Shown: piece by piece, positions 25,434 through 34,992 of the stretch
Position numbering within the stretch: position 1 is the first letter of the stretch
How the letters are laid out: every line of letters begins with the position of its first letter
DNA from: Bacteroidota bacterium
GTDB taxonomy: Bacteria > Bacteroidota > Bacteroidia > UKL13-3
NCBI GenBank assembly: GCA_027487835.1
Contig: JAIYCU010000037.1
Span: forward strand, 62,001-126,000
Length of the DNA: 64,000 nt
Direction: 5' to 3'
Notes under the pieces: generated by a model
The model's input: the letters and a program-made list of their open reading frames with translations, nothing else
Databases searched by the model: none
What the model was told of the DNA's origin: nothing
Translations under genes and position numbers: made by a program

Positions 25434-26228
25434 TTACCCCTTTTTTAGCACGTAATAACAAGTGGTGGTAAAGAAGTCTCTTACCCAGGGTAGGCTTGCA
25501 AGCCATGCAAATTGCTTGCGTGGTTTTGCGCCAAACTTATATTTATAACTAGGATTAATTAAGTATAGGTCGCGCTTGGCAATGGCAAATCCTGCCTTTT
25601 TTGTGATGCGCTCAAAACGATTGATACTTATTTGGGTTTCCTTCACCTCAACCGCATCTTCAATTCTTCCTTCTACCTCGCCAAAAAGCTTTAAAATTCC
25701 TCTATACATAAAGGTTGGCAAAATATGGAAGTAGGGTAGTTTATCTAAGAACTTGCTATCCAAACTTTGTTGATGCCCACCATACGGCATAAACCATGGT
25801 GGAAAGGCGAAGAAGATAACCCCATCAGGTTTTAGAAAATGGATGATGTGGGCTACAAACTTTTCTTGGTTATGAATATGCTCAATGGTGTCTTTTAACA
25901 ATATCACATCATATTTTTCATCCAAGTCTTTATCTGGATTGATATCATAAACATTGCTATTTAGGATGTTAACTTGTCCAGAAGCTATCTCCTCCTTTAA
26001 AAAATCTTTGGAAAGGTCACTTGCCGATTGCAGCAATTCAATGCCTGTTACTTTGCAAGCTTTTTCTGCAAAAGCCTTGCAAATGCCACCATAACCACTG
26101 CCCACTTCTAAAAAGTTTATGTTTGACCCTAGTGGCTTTATTTCCTCAATAAATGGAATAATGAATTCATTGGTGGTATCATACTGTTGCTGGTAATACC
26201 GGTTTACATTGCCTTGTAGTTCTATCAT
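25434..26228 (-). CDS. Class I SAM-dependent methyltransferase
   Basis: 264 residues. The Rossmann-fold SAM site is INFLEVGSGYGGICKAFA (motif I), with the acidic end of strand 2 in VTGIELL; motif II is YDVILLKDTIEHIHNQEKF and motif III is PDGVIFFAFPPW. The C-terminal part, with IEDAVEVKETQISINRFERI, is the substrate side and is not recognised. It has 5'-adjacent gene neighbours of unrelated function (porin, guaB). The substrate could be a small molecule, lipid or sugar. No membrane segment. Confidence 0.8.
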   Translation of the reverse strand: MIELQGNVNRYYQQQYDTTNEFIIPFIEEIKPLGSNINFLEVGSGYGGICKAFAEKACKVTGIELLQSASDLSKDFLKEEIASGQVNILNSNVYDINPDKDLDEKYDVILLKDTIEHIHNQEKFVAHIIHFLKPDGVIFFAFPPWFMPYGGHQQSLDSKFLDKLPYFHILPTFMYRGILKLFGEVEGRIEDAVEVKETQISINRFERITKKAGFAIAKRDLYLINPSYKYKFGAKPRKQFAWLASLPWVRDFFTTTCYYVLKKG

Positions 26229-26259
26229 GGGTTAACTCGTATGGGACGAAAATAAGCTT

Positions 26260-27381
26260 TTAAAACCAAACACAAAGACTACTCATTAAGAGGAATTCTT
26301 TATTACTATCCTTGCCCTCTTGGTTCAAATAAACCTCCTTCTCCGAAAAAAAATGGCGCGCTTCTATTCTGAAAATGGCATGTTTGCCAATAAACTTATC
26401 CAAACAGATAGATTGGGATGAGGTGCTAAAACCTTTGCTTTGGGTAATGGGGCTTATCAAGATTGAATGCGGATCATTAAAATATTCAAACCGATAAGAT
26501 AGGCCAAGGCTTGGTTTTAGCTTCAAGCGAGCGCATGCATTAAATTGCCACCAACCAAAATTATCTCGGGTGCCTGTAATTGAATCTAATTTATCTTGCA
26601 GGCCTCCATAAATATCGGCAGTTGCAGAGAAAAATTTATTGGGTTGGTAGATAAAGTACAAATCAGAGAAATAGCGATTGCCATATAGGGGATTCTGCTT
26701 GGATTCTTCTGAGCCCATATAATTATTCCAATTAATTAGCAATTTATCGTTGGGCTTATACTCAAGTTGGAGCGCACCAGAAAGGGGATTGTTTACATCG
26801 GTAATAATCTGCCATCCGTTTAGAACATAGGCATAGGCGGTTAACTTATTAGTTACAGGCAGGGTTAAGCGCGCGCCTGTTACATAATAGGGTGCATTTT
26901 CTGCTGCAAAACTTCTGGTGTATAGTAAATGGTCCTTTGATATGGCAGTTTCATTGGTAAAGGGCGAACCTAAAACGCCGGCATCCACCCAAATTCCTTT
27001 TTTAGCAGAAAGCCTTACGCCCACATTTGCCTCTACAATATTTTTTAAGGTACCTGCTTCGGCGGCATAATTTGAATTAATATAGGTGCCAACACCAGGG
27101 ACAAAGCGGGCTCTTACCATTTCTTCCTGATAGCGAATATCAATATAAGCTAAATTAATATTTAACTCATTGTGCCTTGGGGAAGAAACGGCATAACTAC
27201 GCCAAGAATCTTTTGGTTGATTAAAGTTAAAGCCATAATAAGTATCTACAAAGCCATTTATTTGAACTTTACCTTCTACTAGGCTACTATCTTGCCTATC
27301 CGTCATGCCATAGTTCTGAACTTGGGCCAAAACCCAACAAGGAAGTGTAGCTAAGCAAAAAAATAATACCCTTTTTAGCAT
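26260..27381 (-). CDS. Outer-membrane beta-barrel porin (OmpL/BBP2-like)
   Basis: 373 residues with signal peptide (VLFFCLATLPCWVLAQ). It then shows alternating hydrophobic/aromatic strands, with FVDTYYGFNFNQP near the start (the usual opening of the putative beta-barrel porin-2 family), LNINLAYIDIRY, GIWVDAGVLGSPF and a C-terminal strand ending in Phe (SSLCVWF), the hallmark of outer-membrane barrels. It begins two bases after the guaB stop, so it may be co-transcribed with guaB. Substrate not predictable. Confidence 0.75.
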   Translation of the reverse strand: MLKRVLFFCLATLPCWVLAQVQNYGMTDRQDSSLVEGKVQINGFVDTYYGFNFNQPKDSWRSYAVSSPRHNELNINLAYIDIRYQEEMVRARFVPGVGTYINSNYAAEAGTLKNIVEANVGVRLSAKKGIWVDAGVLGSPFTNETAISKDHLLYTRSFAAENAPYYVTGARLTLPVTNKLTAYAYVLNGWQIITDVNNPLSGALQLEYKPNDKLLINWNNYMGSEESKQNPLYGNRYFSDLYFIYQPNKFFSATADIYGGLQDKLDSITGTRDNFGWWQFNACARLKLKPSLGLSYRFEYFNDPHSILISPITQSKGFSTSSQSICLDKFIGKHAIFRIEARHFFSEKEVYLNQEGKDSNKEFLLMSSLCVWF

Positions 27382-27383
27382 TG

Positions 27384-28859
27384 CTAGTTTCTGCTATAAT
27401 TAGGGGCTTCTTTGGTTATTTTAATATCATGGGCATGACTCTCTTTGGCACCAGCGGAGGTAATTTTTATAAATTTACCATTTTCTTGTAATTCTTCTAT
27501 GGTTTTGGCGCCGCAATATCCCATACCCGCTCTTAAACCACCAACAAATTGGTACACTACTTCCTTTAACAAACCTTTAAAAGGCACTATACCCACAATG
27601 CCTTCAGGCACCAATTTGGCAATTTCGTCTTCAGCATCTTGGAAGTATCTATCCTTACTTCCTTCTTTCATGGCTTCAATAGAACCCATGCCTCGGTAGC
27701 TTTTAAACTTTCTACCTTCATATATTACAGTTTCGCCTGGGCTTTCTTCTACGCCGGCAAAGATAGAACCGCTCATTACAGTGCTTGCGCCAGCAGCTAA
27801 GGCTTTCACTAAATCACCACTGTATCTAATACCTCCATCCGCAATCACAGGCACGCCACTTCCTTTTATGGCCTTTGCACTTTCATATACGGCAGTTAAT
27901 TGCGGTACACCAATGCCTGCAATAATGCGGGTAGTACAAATAGAACCAGGTCCAACACCCACTTTAACCGCGTCTACACCCGCATCTACTAAGGCTCTTG
28001 CGGCGTCTCCGGTAGCGATGTTTCCTGCAATAATATCAATATTGGTAAAGGCTTTTCTTAGCCTGCTAACTTCTCTAATCACACCGGCTGAGTGGCCATG
28101 GGCGGTATCAATAATCACAAAATCTACCCCTGCTTTTACCAAGGCCGAAATCCTGTCTTCTGTTTCTGGGGTTACGCCCACTGCCGCGCCGGCAATTAAT
28201 CTACCATGCTTATCCTTGCACGCCATGGGATGGTCTTTTACCTTCAAAATATCCTTATAGGTAATAAGTCCCATCAAAATGCCGTCTTTATTAATTACAG
28301 GCAGCTTTTCAATTTTATATTCTTGTAAGATACTTTCGGCTTGTTTTAAATCGGTTCCTTCTGGGGCAGTTATCAAATTCTCCTTGGTCATTACTGCGCT
28401 AACCGATTTGTTCATGTCCTTTTCAAAGCGTAGGTCTCTATTGGTTAAAATACCCACCAATTTTCCATTGCTATTGATAATTGGAATACCCCCAATTTTA
28501 TTTTCGCTCATTATTTTATGGGCGTCCTTTAAGGTTGCAGTATCTGGCAAGGTAAGTGGGTCAATAATCATCCCGCTTTCGCTGCGTTTTACCTTGCGCA
28601 CCTCTTCTGCTTGGCGCTCAATGCTCATGTTTTTGTGTAAAATACCCACCCCGCCTTGTTGGGCTAATGCAATGGCAAGTTTATATTCTGTCACCGTATC
28701 CATGGCTGCAGAAAGCATAGGAATATTAATGCGAATATTGCGAGAAAGTTGGGTGGCTGTAATTACTTCGCGTGGAAGTACTTCAGAGTAGGCAGGCAAT
28801 AAAAGCACATCATCATAGGTGAGGCCTTCTCCGAAGAATTTTTGACTATCATTGAACAT
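27384..28859 (-). CDS. guaB: Inosine-5'-monophosphate dehydrogenase
   Basis: 491 residues; converts IMP to XMP with NAD+, the committed step to GMP. It opens with [17 protein letters not shown]. Residues of about 95-205 form two CBS domains, and the catalytic loop [12 protein letters not shown] carries the active-site Cys. [17 protein letters not shown] and the flap region ([17 protein letters not shown]) are also present, with the essential Arg-Tyr. The protein ends in KEAPNYSRN. Length and motifs are complete. It has its own promoter-like element immediately upstream. Confidence 0.97.
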   Translation of the reverse strand: MFNDSQKFFGEGLTYDDVLLLPAYSEVLPREVITATQLSRNIRINIPMLSAAMDTVTEYKLAIALAQQGGVGILHKNMSIERQAEEVRKVKRSESGMIIDPLTLPDTATLKDAHKIMSENKIGGIPIINSNGKLVGILTNRDLRFEKDMNKSVSAVMTKENLITAPEGTDLKQAESILQEYKIEKLPVINKDGILMGLITYKDILKVKDHPMACKDKHGRLIAGAAVGVTPETEDRISALVKAGVDFVIIDTAHGHSAGVIREVSRLRKAFTNIDIIAGNIATGDAARALVDAGVDAVKVGVGPGSICTTRIIAGIGVPQLTAVYESAKAIKGSGVPVIADGGIRYSGDLVKALAAGASTVMSGSIFAGVEESPGETVIYEGRKFKSYRGMGSIEAMKEGSKDRYFQDAEDEIAKLVPEGIVGIVPFKGLLKEVVYQFVGGLRAGMGYCGAKTIEELQENGKFIKITSAGAKESHAHDIKITKEAPNYSRN

Positions 28860-28886
28860 GGCAAAAACGTATAGTTATTTGCGGGA

Positions 28887-28918
28887 CAAAAGTAGGGTTG
28901 TTAGACCATATTGCCAAA
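28887..28918 (-). promoter_or_regulatory. Promoter of guaB
   Basis: Read on the minus strand: TTTG at 28918-28915, a 20-base spacer, then TACTTTTG at 28894-28887, a perfect TAnnTTTG. Transcription would start about 20 bases before the guaB ATG. The element lies in the 63-base gap after the methyltransferase gene. Confidence 0.6.
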
Positions 28919-28922
28919 TCGT

Positions 28923-29567
28923 TTACTTTTCCTTAACGGCAAATACATATTCTGCAAAGCCAGCTATATCCCAAAATACCCCACCAGGCACAAAGCCATA
29001 CTTGCGTGTTTCTGTTACCAAAGTGAGTGGCAGCAATACAATATAAGGCCAATACCTTCTTGTTTTGCCCCTTAAAACTTTACAATTATTTTTTTCTAGA
29101 AGGCCTTTTATTTCAGGAACACTGTAAATGCGCACATGGGTTGGGTCGTCATAAAAATTAAGGGTGCGTTTCATGCTCGGCAATTTGGTGCTGCCTTGCC
29201 CCGGGTATTCTATATAAATATGTCCTCCAATTTTTAGTTTCTTAAGAAGTCCTTCAATTACTTTATCGCCATTGTGTAAATGCTCAATGATATGACTCAT
29301 GATAATCACATCAAAGTAATTATCTGGGATGCTGCTAAAGTCGAGTGCCGTTAAATCCATTTCATAAAACCCACTCATGGCCTTAAAGTCGGCATCATCA
29401 TTTTCATAGTTTTTAGAAATATCAATGCCATGGTATTCGCATTGCGAATAAACTGCTTTGGTTTTGGTTGCACTATGGCTACCTGCGCCAACATCTAATA
29501 AGGTAAACTTTTGCGATTTGAGTTTGCTAGGTAAAAACCTAAACTTATGCGGGATAATCAATGCCAT
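28923..29567 (-). CDS. Class I SAM-dependent methyltransferase (methyltransf_11 type)
   Basis: 214 residues. Motif I is FTLLDVGAGSHSATKT, motif II is FDVIIMSHIIEHLHNGDKV and motif III is IGGHIYIEYPGQGSTKLPS. The C-terminal part has a hydrophobic stretch (YWPYIVLLPLTLV). It is similar in design to the methyltransferase at 25434 but not a close copy. Proteins of this type often sit in surface-polysaccharide loci. It lies upstream of guaB on the same strand with a promoter in between, so it is probably its own unit or the tail of the upstream run. Substrate unknown. Confidence 0.78.
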   Translation of the reverse strand: MALIIPHKFRFLPSKLKSQKFTLLDVGAGSHSATKTKAVYSQCEYHGIDISKNYENDDADFKAMSGFYEMDLTALDFSSIPDNYFDVIIMSHIIEHLHNGDKVIEGLLKKLKIGGHIYIEYPGQGSTKLPSMKRTLNFYDDPTHVRIYSVPEIKGLLEKNNCKVLRGKTRRYWPYIVLLPLTLVTETRKYGFVPGGVFWDIAGFAEYVFAVKEK

Positions 29568-29605
29568 GTTACGAAGGTAAGCAATGGCTTTGCTAATTAA
29601 AACAC

Positions 29606-30622
29606 TTACTCTATTTCGTTATTTGGCTTGGGGTCTAACCTTTCTGGAAGATTGGTTTGAACCAAAGGCAAAGTATCTGCCACCACAAATTTTCCTAATG
29701 GCGATTGTAAGATGCGGTCTTTGGGCAAGTCGATATAATAGATTTTACCGGGGGCAATATTTAAACTTGGTTTTCTAAGCCAAGGATTTAAAAGTTTTAA
29801 AATTTTATAGTTTACATAATTGCTTTTGGCCCAAAGTGCCAAATTATTAATGCTTAAATCTGCTTTTACCTTAATGGTTTTTAGGGGCGTATATTTATCT
29901 TCTTGCAACAAATAAAATCCATACATATCTGGTTTATCGCAAATTTCTTTTATGGCCATAATTCTAAAAAGATACCTTGCTGTTTCGGTATTTAGGTACA
30001 GCTCATAATAATTAGTCATCCCTTGGTTTTGAAGCTGCCTTTTAACGCCATCAATGCCCATGTTATAACTGGCAGCTACCAAGCTCCAATCACCTAATTG
30101 ATTATAGGCATCTTTAAAGTATTGGCAAGCAGCAATACTTGCTTTCTCTATATGGTAGCGCTCATCAATTTCCTCATTTACCTCCAAGCCATAACGCCTA
30201 CCTGTTTTATCTAAAAACTGCCAAAAACCTGCGGCATTTGCCGGACTCACCACATGTTGTAAGCCACTTTCTGCAAGGGCAATGTATTTAAAATCATCCG
30301 GAATGCCATTTGCTTTTAAGATAGGCTCAATTACTGGGAAGTACCTATTGGCGCGTTTTATCATTAAAAGAGTTTGAGATTGCCAATACACATTGGTAAG
30401 CAGTTCCCTATCATATCTTTCAATTACATCATAGTCGGTTAAAGGTACCTTTTGCCCTGCAAAACTTAGGTTTTTGGGCATTGATAAGGCAAATATTCTA
30501 TAGTATTGTCTAAATGCTTCATTGGCCTGAATCTTGGCCGTATCGCCATTACTCATGAGGATACTAAGGGCAAGGGCAAGAATAGAAAAGCTAAGGAAAT
30601 ACAGGGCTAAATTTTTCTTCAT
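29606..30622 (-). CDS. Lytic transglycosylase (SLT domain)
   Basis: 338 residues from the ATG at 30622; an earlier Met at 30655 would overlap the GH3-like gene and precede the signal/anchor (LALYFLSFSILALALSIL). The transglycosylase domain has the catalytic Glu in ALAESGLQHVVSPANAAGFWQF, the ES...GxWQF signature, then LGDWSLVAASYNMG. It cleaves peptidoglycan to 1,6-anhydro-muropeptides in the periplasm. After the SLT domain a region with KTIKVKADLSINNLALWAK and a closing YYIDLPKDR stretch may be a LysM-like wall-binding part, as in MltD. It carries one copy of the dispersed decamer (29654-29663). Confidence 0.88.
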   Translation of the reverse strand: MKKNLALYFLSFSILALALSILMSNGDTAKIQANEAFRQYYRIFALSMPKNLSFAGQKVPLTDYDVIERYDRELLTNVYWQSQTLLMIKRANRYFPVIEPILKANGIPDDFKYIALAESGLQHVVSPANAAGFWQFLDKTGRRYGLEVNEEIDERYHIEKASIAACQYFKDAYNQLGDWSLVAASYNMGIDGVKRQLQNQGMTNYYELYLNTETARYLFRIMAIKEICDKPDMYGFYLLQEDKYTPLKTIKVKADLSINNLALWAKSNYVNYKILKLLNPWLRKPSLNIAPGKIYYIDLPKDRILQSPLGKFVVADTLPLVQTNLPERLDPKPNNEIE

Positions 30623-30626
30623 AGGT

Positions 30627-32159
30627 TCAAGCCAAACTTTGATGCGTAGCTGCATGCAAATTTAGTATCTCTTCTACATAATCCCTATGATTACTAAGTC
30701 GGGGTACTTTATGCTGCCCACCTAATTTGCCACGCACTTTTAACCAAGCATGAAAAGCGCCTTTGGGTAAAACTTTTACTTGAGGGGCAAGCATGGCCAT
30801 GTCTTTGTAACGTTTGGCCTCATAATCAGAATTGCAGTTTTTTAAGGTTTGATCCAAAATTTGTGCAAAGGCATTTAGGTTAGTCGGGGCTTGTTCAAAT
30901 TCAATTAGCCACTCATGTCCGCCCTTGGAGCCCTCAGAAAAATAAACAGGAGCAGCAGTATAATCTGAAATTAAGGCTTCGGTTTGCATGCAGGCTTCTT
31001 TAATGGCTTGGTCTGCATTTTCTATCATCAATTCTTCGCCAAAAGCATTGATAAAATGTTTGGTTCTTCCAGTAATTTTAAACCTAAAAGGATAGGTAGA
31101 AGTAAATTTAATGGTATCGCCAATTATGTAACGCCAAAGGCCAGCATTGGTGCTTATTACCAAGGCATAATGCTCATGCAGATTTACTTCTTCTAAGGTG
31201 CGTGTTTTAGGAAAATCTTTTCCATATTCACTCATGGGCATAAACTCGTAATAAATGCCATAATCTAGCATCAATAATAAATCGTCTTTGTCTTTTTGGT
31301 CTTGAAAGCCTAGAAAACCTTCACTGGCATTATAGGTTTCTAAATAGTTTACTTTGCTGCCTTTGATGAGTTTTTTAAATCGTTCTCGGTAGGGAGTAAA
31401 ACTTACCCCTCCATGGATGTATAGTTCTAAGTTTGGCCAAATATCTAGCAAATCATTTTTACCCGTAAGTTCAAAAAGTCTTTCAATAAGCACAATGGTC
31501 CAAGTAGGAACGCCTGAAATATTGCTTACATTTTCTGTTATGGTAGCCGCTGCAATGCGTTCAATTTTTTCATCCCAGTTATCCATAATGGCAATGCTAA
31601 GATCGGGTGTTCTTAGGTACTGTGCCCAAAAGGGCATGTTTTGCATCATCACTGCGCTTACATCGCCATAGAAACTATCATTATGCTGTTGATTTACTTG
31701 GTGGCTACCGCCCATCACCAAGCCTTTCCCACTAAAAATGTCTGTTTCTGGGTTTTGTAACATATAGGTGAGCAATACATCTTTGCCTCCCTGAATATGG
31801 CATTCTTCTAAGCTTTCATACGTTACAGGAATAAATTTACTTTTTGCGCTGGTGGTGCCAGAAGATTTGGCAAACCATCTTACTTCACTTGGCCAAAGTA
31901 TGTTTTGTTCTCCCTGCATCATACGGTCTATATAATGCTTAAAGTCGTCGTAATTAGTGATGGGTACACGCGCTTTAAAATCTTGTAAAGTTTGAATGCT
32001 TTTAAAGTCGTACTTTCTGCCAAACTCTGTAATTTGAGCGGTTCTAATTAGTTTAAAAAATTGTTCTTGCTGAACATCCAAAGGATGGTTCAATAGTTGC
32101 TCAATCGCAGGGATTCTGCGTTTGAGGTACCAGCTCATAAGTGAGTTAACAATAGGCAT
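30627..32159 (-). CDS. GH3 auxin-responsive promoter family protein (acyl-adenylating enzyme)
   Basis: 510 residues. It has the adenylate-forming P-loop-like SSGTTSAKSKFIPVT, FSGKGLVMGGSHQV, YLETYNASEGFLGFQD (ASEG motif) and YIIGDTIKFTSTYPFRFKITGRTKHFINAFGEE, all typical of GH3 enzymes. Plant members conjugate amino acids to jasmonate or auxin; bacterial members are common in Bacteroidota and their substrates are mostly unknown. The stop is four bases before the ATG of the lytic transglycosylase, so the two are likely co-transcribed. Cytoplasmic; no signal peptide. Confidence 0.88.
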   Translation of the reverse strand: MPIVNSLMSWYLKRRIPAIEQLLNHPLDVQQEQFFKLIRTAQITEFGRKYDFKSIQTLQDFKARVPITNYDDFKHYIDRMMQGEQNILWPSEVRWFAKSSGTTSAKSKFIPVTYESLEECHIQGGKDVLLTYMLQNPETDIFSGKGLVMGGSHQVNQQHNDSFYGDVSAVMMQNMPFWAQYLRTPDLSIAIMDNWDEKIERIAAATITENVSNISGVPTWTIVLIERLFELTGKNDLLDIWPNLELYIHGGVSFTPYRERFKKLIKGSKVNYLETYNASEGFLGFQDQKDKDDLLLMLDYGIYYEFMPMSEYGKDFPKTRTLEEVNLHEHYALVISTNAGLWRYIIGDTIKFTSTYPFRFKITGRTKHFINAFGEELMIENADQAIKEACMQTEALISDYTAAPVYFSEGSKGGHEWLIEFEQAPTNLNAFAQILDQTLKNCNSDYEAKRYKDMAMLAPQVKVLPKGAFHAWLKVRGKLGGQHKVPRLSNHRDYVEEILNLHAATHQSLA

Positions 32160-32185
32160 TGCCCTGCCAATATCAAAAAAAAATC

Positions 32186-33463
32186 TTAATAATACAATTT
32201 CATGCGAGCATTCATAAAATCTCGGATCAACCCAAAGGCTTCATTGTACTTACTTAAGGTAATGGCTTTATAGGTATCACCTACATCGTGGTATTGATGG
32301 TATTCACCTCTTAGGTAGAAGAATAGCGCGGGTACATTTTTCTCGGAGAAGTGATAATGGTCGCTATTCATGGCCTTTCCTCTCGGTGCAATTTCGGGCA
32401 AATAATTACCTTTAGAATTGCAAGTTTGTAGCAAAGAAAACAAGTCTGGATAAACCGAACCATTCACAGCGGTTAAGCCTTTATCGCCGGTGGCCATTAA
32501 ATCTAAGTTTACCACCAAGCTAATTTTCTTAAGCGGAATTAAAGGATTCTCTGTAAAAAATAAGGAGCCAATTAAACCCGCTTCTTCTGCGGCAAAACCA
32601 ATAAAAACCACCGACATTTCTGGGGGATTTTCTTTGTAATGTCTTGCTAAATCCAACATCATGGCAATGCCGCTTGCATTGTCATTGGCGCCAGGGAAAA
32701 TACTTTCATTTCCCATCATGCCTAGGTGGTCATAGTGGGCACTCACCACTAAAAATGAATCGGGTTGAACACTCCCTTTAATATAGCCAATTACATTTTG
32801 CGTGCCGTGAATGGTAAGGGTTGCATCAACTGTAAGCTTAATTTTTAAAGTTAATCGGTTCAACAAACCCTTTTTAACATAAATAATAGGATAGGGTTCA
32901 AACCCCATTGAAACACCCCAAACTAAGTTCTCTTGCTTGTCAAAAATTAAACCTTTGGCTTTAACTTCATTTTTTAGAATGGCATCTGCACGTGCTTGAT
33001 TGATAAATTTTTTACCTTTCAATTCATCTACAATTAGAAAGTAGCTTTTTAGGTTTTTCTTGAACCATTTCTTGTACTCATTATTATTATCTACCATGGT
33101 AGAGTCGAGCCTGATAACCTTAAAATTACCAGAAATGCTAGGGCAGCCCGGGTTAATGATAAAATCTTCCCCAGGCATTAACTCATTATCATCTGCATTG
33201 AGGAAAACCCGCGCTGGGTAGCTCACCACCGGAAAGCCAAAATACTGAAAATAGCGTTCGCCCATGGGAGCGAGCTTGAGTTGGGTAAACTCTTCTCTAA
33301 TGTAATTGGCAGCCTTTTTATCGCCCTCATTTACGTAGCCTCTGCCAGCAAAGTCTTTGCTACAAAGCTTTTCAATTATTTTTCTTGCATAGCTGAGGTC
33401 TTGCGCATTTGCAAAGGAAAAAAAGAATAAGCCTAGAAGGATACTTGTAAAGTTTGCCTTCAT
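32186..33463 (-). CDS. Secreted M28-family zinc aminopeptidase
   Basis: 425 residues with a signal peptide (FTSILLGLFFFSFANAQ). The M28 metal-site pattern is complete: SAHYDHLGMM (His and Asp), GANDNASGIAMMLDLA (bridging Asp), AAEEAGLIGS (catalytic Glu then metal Glu), LDLMAT and SDHYHFSEKNVP (His). Residues of about 100-220 form an inserted PA-like region, common in this group. It would trim amino-terminal residues from peptides in the periplasm or outside. No T9SS tail. One decamer copy lies at 32896-32905 (GFEPY). Confidence 0.9.
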   Translation of the reverse strand: MKANFTSILLGLFFFSFANAQDLSYARKIIEKLCSKDFAGRGYVNEGDKKAANYIREEFTQLKLAPMGERYFQYFGFPVVSYPARVFLNADDNELMPGEDFIINPGCPSISGNFKVIRLDSTMVDNNNEYKKWFKKNLKSYFLIVDELKGKKFINQARADAILKNEVKAKGLIFDKQENLVWGVSMGFEPYPIIYVKKGLLNRLTLKIKLTVDATLTIHGTQNVIGYIKGSVQPDSFLVVSAHYDHLGMMGNESIFPGANDNASGIAMMLDLARHYKENPPEMSVVFIGFAAEEAGLIGSLFFTENPLIPLKKISLVVNLDLMATGDKGLTAVNGSVYPDLFSLLQTCNSKGNYLPEIAPRGKAMNSDHYHFSEKNVPALFFYLRGEYHQYHDVGDTYKAITLSKYNEAFGLIRDFMNARMKLYY

Positions 33464-33480
33464 ACCTGTTTTATAAAGCC

Positions 33481-33732
33481 TTAAACAGCTTTAACCGTAA
33501 AGGAATAACTTTCCATAATGAGGTTTGCCAACAGTTTTTTGCAGGCAGTTTCTACCATCTCATGGGCTGCGGCATCATCATCGGCAGTTAACTCCATGCT
33601 AATGTGTTTGCCAATGCGCACATCATGAATGCTTGGCAATCCAATATTAGGCATAGAATTACTAACAGCTTTACCTTGCGGATCTAACAAAGCAGCGTGT
33701 GGCATTACATCAATTTCAGCTTTAAATTTCAT
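33481..33732 (-). CDS. purS: Phosphoribosylformylglycinamidine synthase subunit PurS
   Basis: 83 residues, the normal length. MKFKAEIDVMPHAALLDPQGKAV and the DVRIGKHISMEL strand with the C-terminal MVETACKKLLANLIMESYSF match PurS, which joins PurL and PurQ in the fourth step of purine synthesis. It overlaps the pssA stop by 4 bases (ATG inside the stop region), so the two are co-translated. purL and purQ are not in this window; guaB is about 5 kb downstream. Confidence 0.9.
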   Translation of the reverse strand: MKFKAEIDVMPHAALLDPQGKAVSNSMPNIGLPSIHDVRIGKHISMELTADDDAAAHEMVETACKKLLANLIMESYSFTVKAV

Positions 33733-34472
33733 AATTTAATGAGTTTCAAATGTACAAGAAGCGACAAAAGTACGTAAAGCACTATGCTTAGTCCAAGCCC
33801 AAAGTATTGAAAAATTATAATTAATAGCAAGGCACCTAATAAAAACAAGTACCTCAGCTTGTTAGCTTCAAAACTAAAGTTCTTAAATTTTAGGGCAAAC
33901 AGAGGCAATTCGGCCACCAATAAATAGGCACTAATAAATGGAAAGAGCAATAAGAAGTAAGAAGAAGAAAATAAATGGGTGGCAAAGGCTGGTCCGGTTT
34001 CCAGCACAAACGGAATGGCACAAATGAACAAAGCATTGGCAGGCGTTGGCACACCAATGAAGGAGTCTGATTGACGGGTATCTATGTTAAATTTTGCCAA
34101 GCGAATGGCAGAGAAGATAGGAATTAAGAAAGGGGCATAAGACAATACCACCAAAAGGGGTACAAATTGTGGGAAGCTGCCGCCAAAACTTAGGTAATCA
34201 TGGCTTATGCCATAAAATATCATGCCGGGTGCCACGCCAAAGCTCACCACATCTGCCAATGAATCTAGTTGTTTTCCAATTTCGCTGTGGGCATGGAGCA
34301 GACGCGCAATAAAACCATCAAAAAAATCGAGAATGGCAGCTGTGGCAATATACCAAGCCGCTTGCTTTAAGTCGCCCTCTAAACTGCTGATGATAGCCAA
34401 ACAGCCAAAGAACAAGTTCAAAGAAGTTAATGCGTTAGGAATGTGTTTTTTCACCTGATTAGTTTTGCGCAA
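33729..34472 (-). CDS. pssA: CDP-diacylglycerol--serine O-phosphatidyltransferase
   Basis: 247 residues, about eight membrane segments. The CDP-alcohol phosphotransferase motif is complete: DFFDGFIARLL, then GKQLDSLADVVSFG, giving the D..DG..AR...G...D...D pattern. This enzyme makes phosphatidylserine, the precursor of phosphatidylethanolamine; PS decarboxylase is not seen here. It is upstream of and overlaps purS. The alternative CDP-alcohol enzymes (PgsA, phosphatidylinositol synthase) are less likely given LTSLNLFFGCLAI near the N terminus, which is PssA-like. Confidence 0.9.
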   Translation of the reverse strand: MRKTNQVKKHIPNALTSLNLFFGCLAIISSLEGDLKQAAWYIATAAILDFFDGFIARLLHAHSEIGKQLDSLADVVSFGVAPGMIFYGISHDYLSFGGSFPQFVPLLVVLSYAPFLIPIFSAIRLAKFNIDTRQSDSFIGVPTPANALFICAIPFVLETGPAFATHLFSSSYFLLLFPFISAYLLVAELPLFALKFKNFSFEANKLRYLFLLGALLLIIIFQYFGLGLSIVLYVLLSLLVHLKLIKL

Positions 34473-34548
34473 AATAGGAGAAAAATTGGAAGGTAGGGTA
34501 GAAGTGAACCCTCATTCTTTACTTAATTTTTTGAATTGGTGCTTTGAG

Positions 34549-34992
34549 CTATTTTGTTTTTTTAATTAGCTTATATAATTCTTCAGTAGTAATAAATTTA
34601 TTCCAATTCTTACTTCCAAGGCCTTTTATTAGCTCCTTATCTCCTGTCCATAGTTTAGATCTTGAATGCTCAGCCAAAGCCAAGAACTCGGTATCATCTA
34701 AGTCAATATCCTTTAATAGATTTTCTGCTTTTAAGTATATTTCTTTTGGAACAAGTTGTACATTAATAAACCTTTTTCTATTTGTGATGATAGAAATTGC
34801 TTTATCTAAATCATCATTAGAGTATTTGGCAAGTTTCTGAATCTTGCTTTTATGTTTATTAATTTCAATCAATAATTGATTCGTAGCGTAAAAATTCAAT
34901 CTAGTTTTTGGTTGTAAGATTATCTGAGAAATTTTGCTATTGCTATTCAATATTGCGCTAAAAGCTATATTGGAGTCAATCACAATTCTCAT
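34549..34992 (-). CDS. PIN-domain toxin (VapC-like ribonuclease)
   Basis: 147 residues. The four acidic positions of the PIN active site are present: D6 in VIDSN, E43 in LLIEINKH, D100 in LDDTEFLAL and D118 in WTGDKEL. PIN toxins cleave RNA (often tRNA or rRNA) with Mg2+. The ATG overlaps the stop of the upstream antitoxin gene by 4 bases (ATGA). It belongs to the COG1569-like putative toxin group by its N terminus (RIVIDSNIAFSAIL). It reads towards pssA and faces away from the secreted-protease side. Confidence 0.85.
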   Translation of the reverse strand: MRIVIDSNIAFSAILNSNSKISQIILQPKTRLNFYATNQLLIEINKHKSKIQKLAKYSNDDLDKAISIITNRKRFINVQLVPKEIYLKAENLLKDIDLDDTEFLALAEHSRSKLWTGDKELIKGLGSKNWNKFITTEELYKLIKKTK

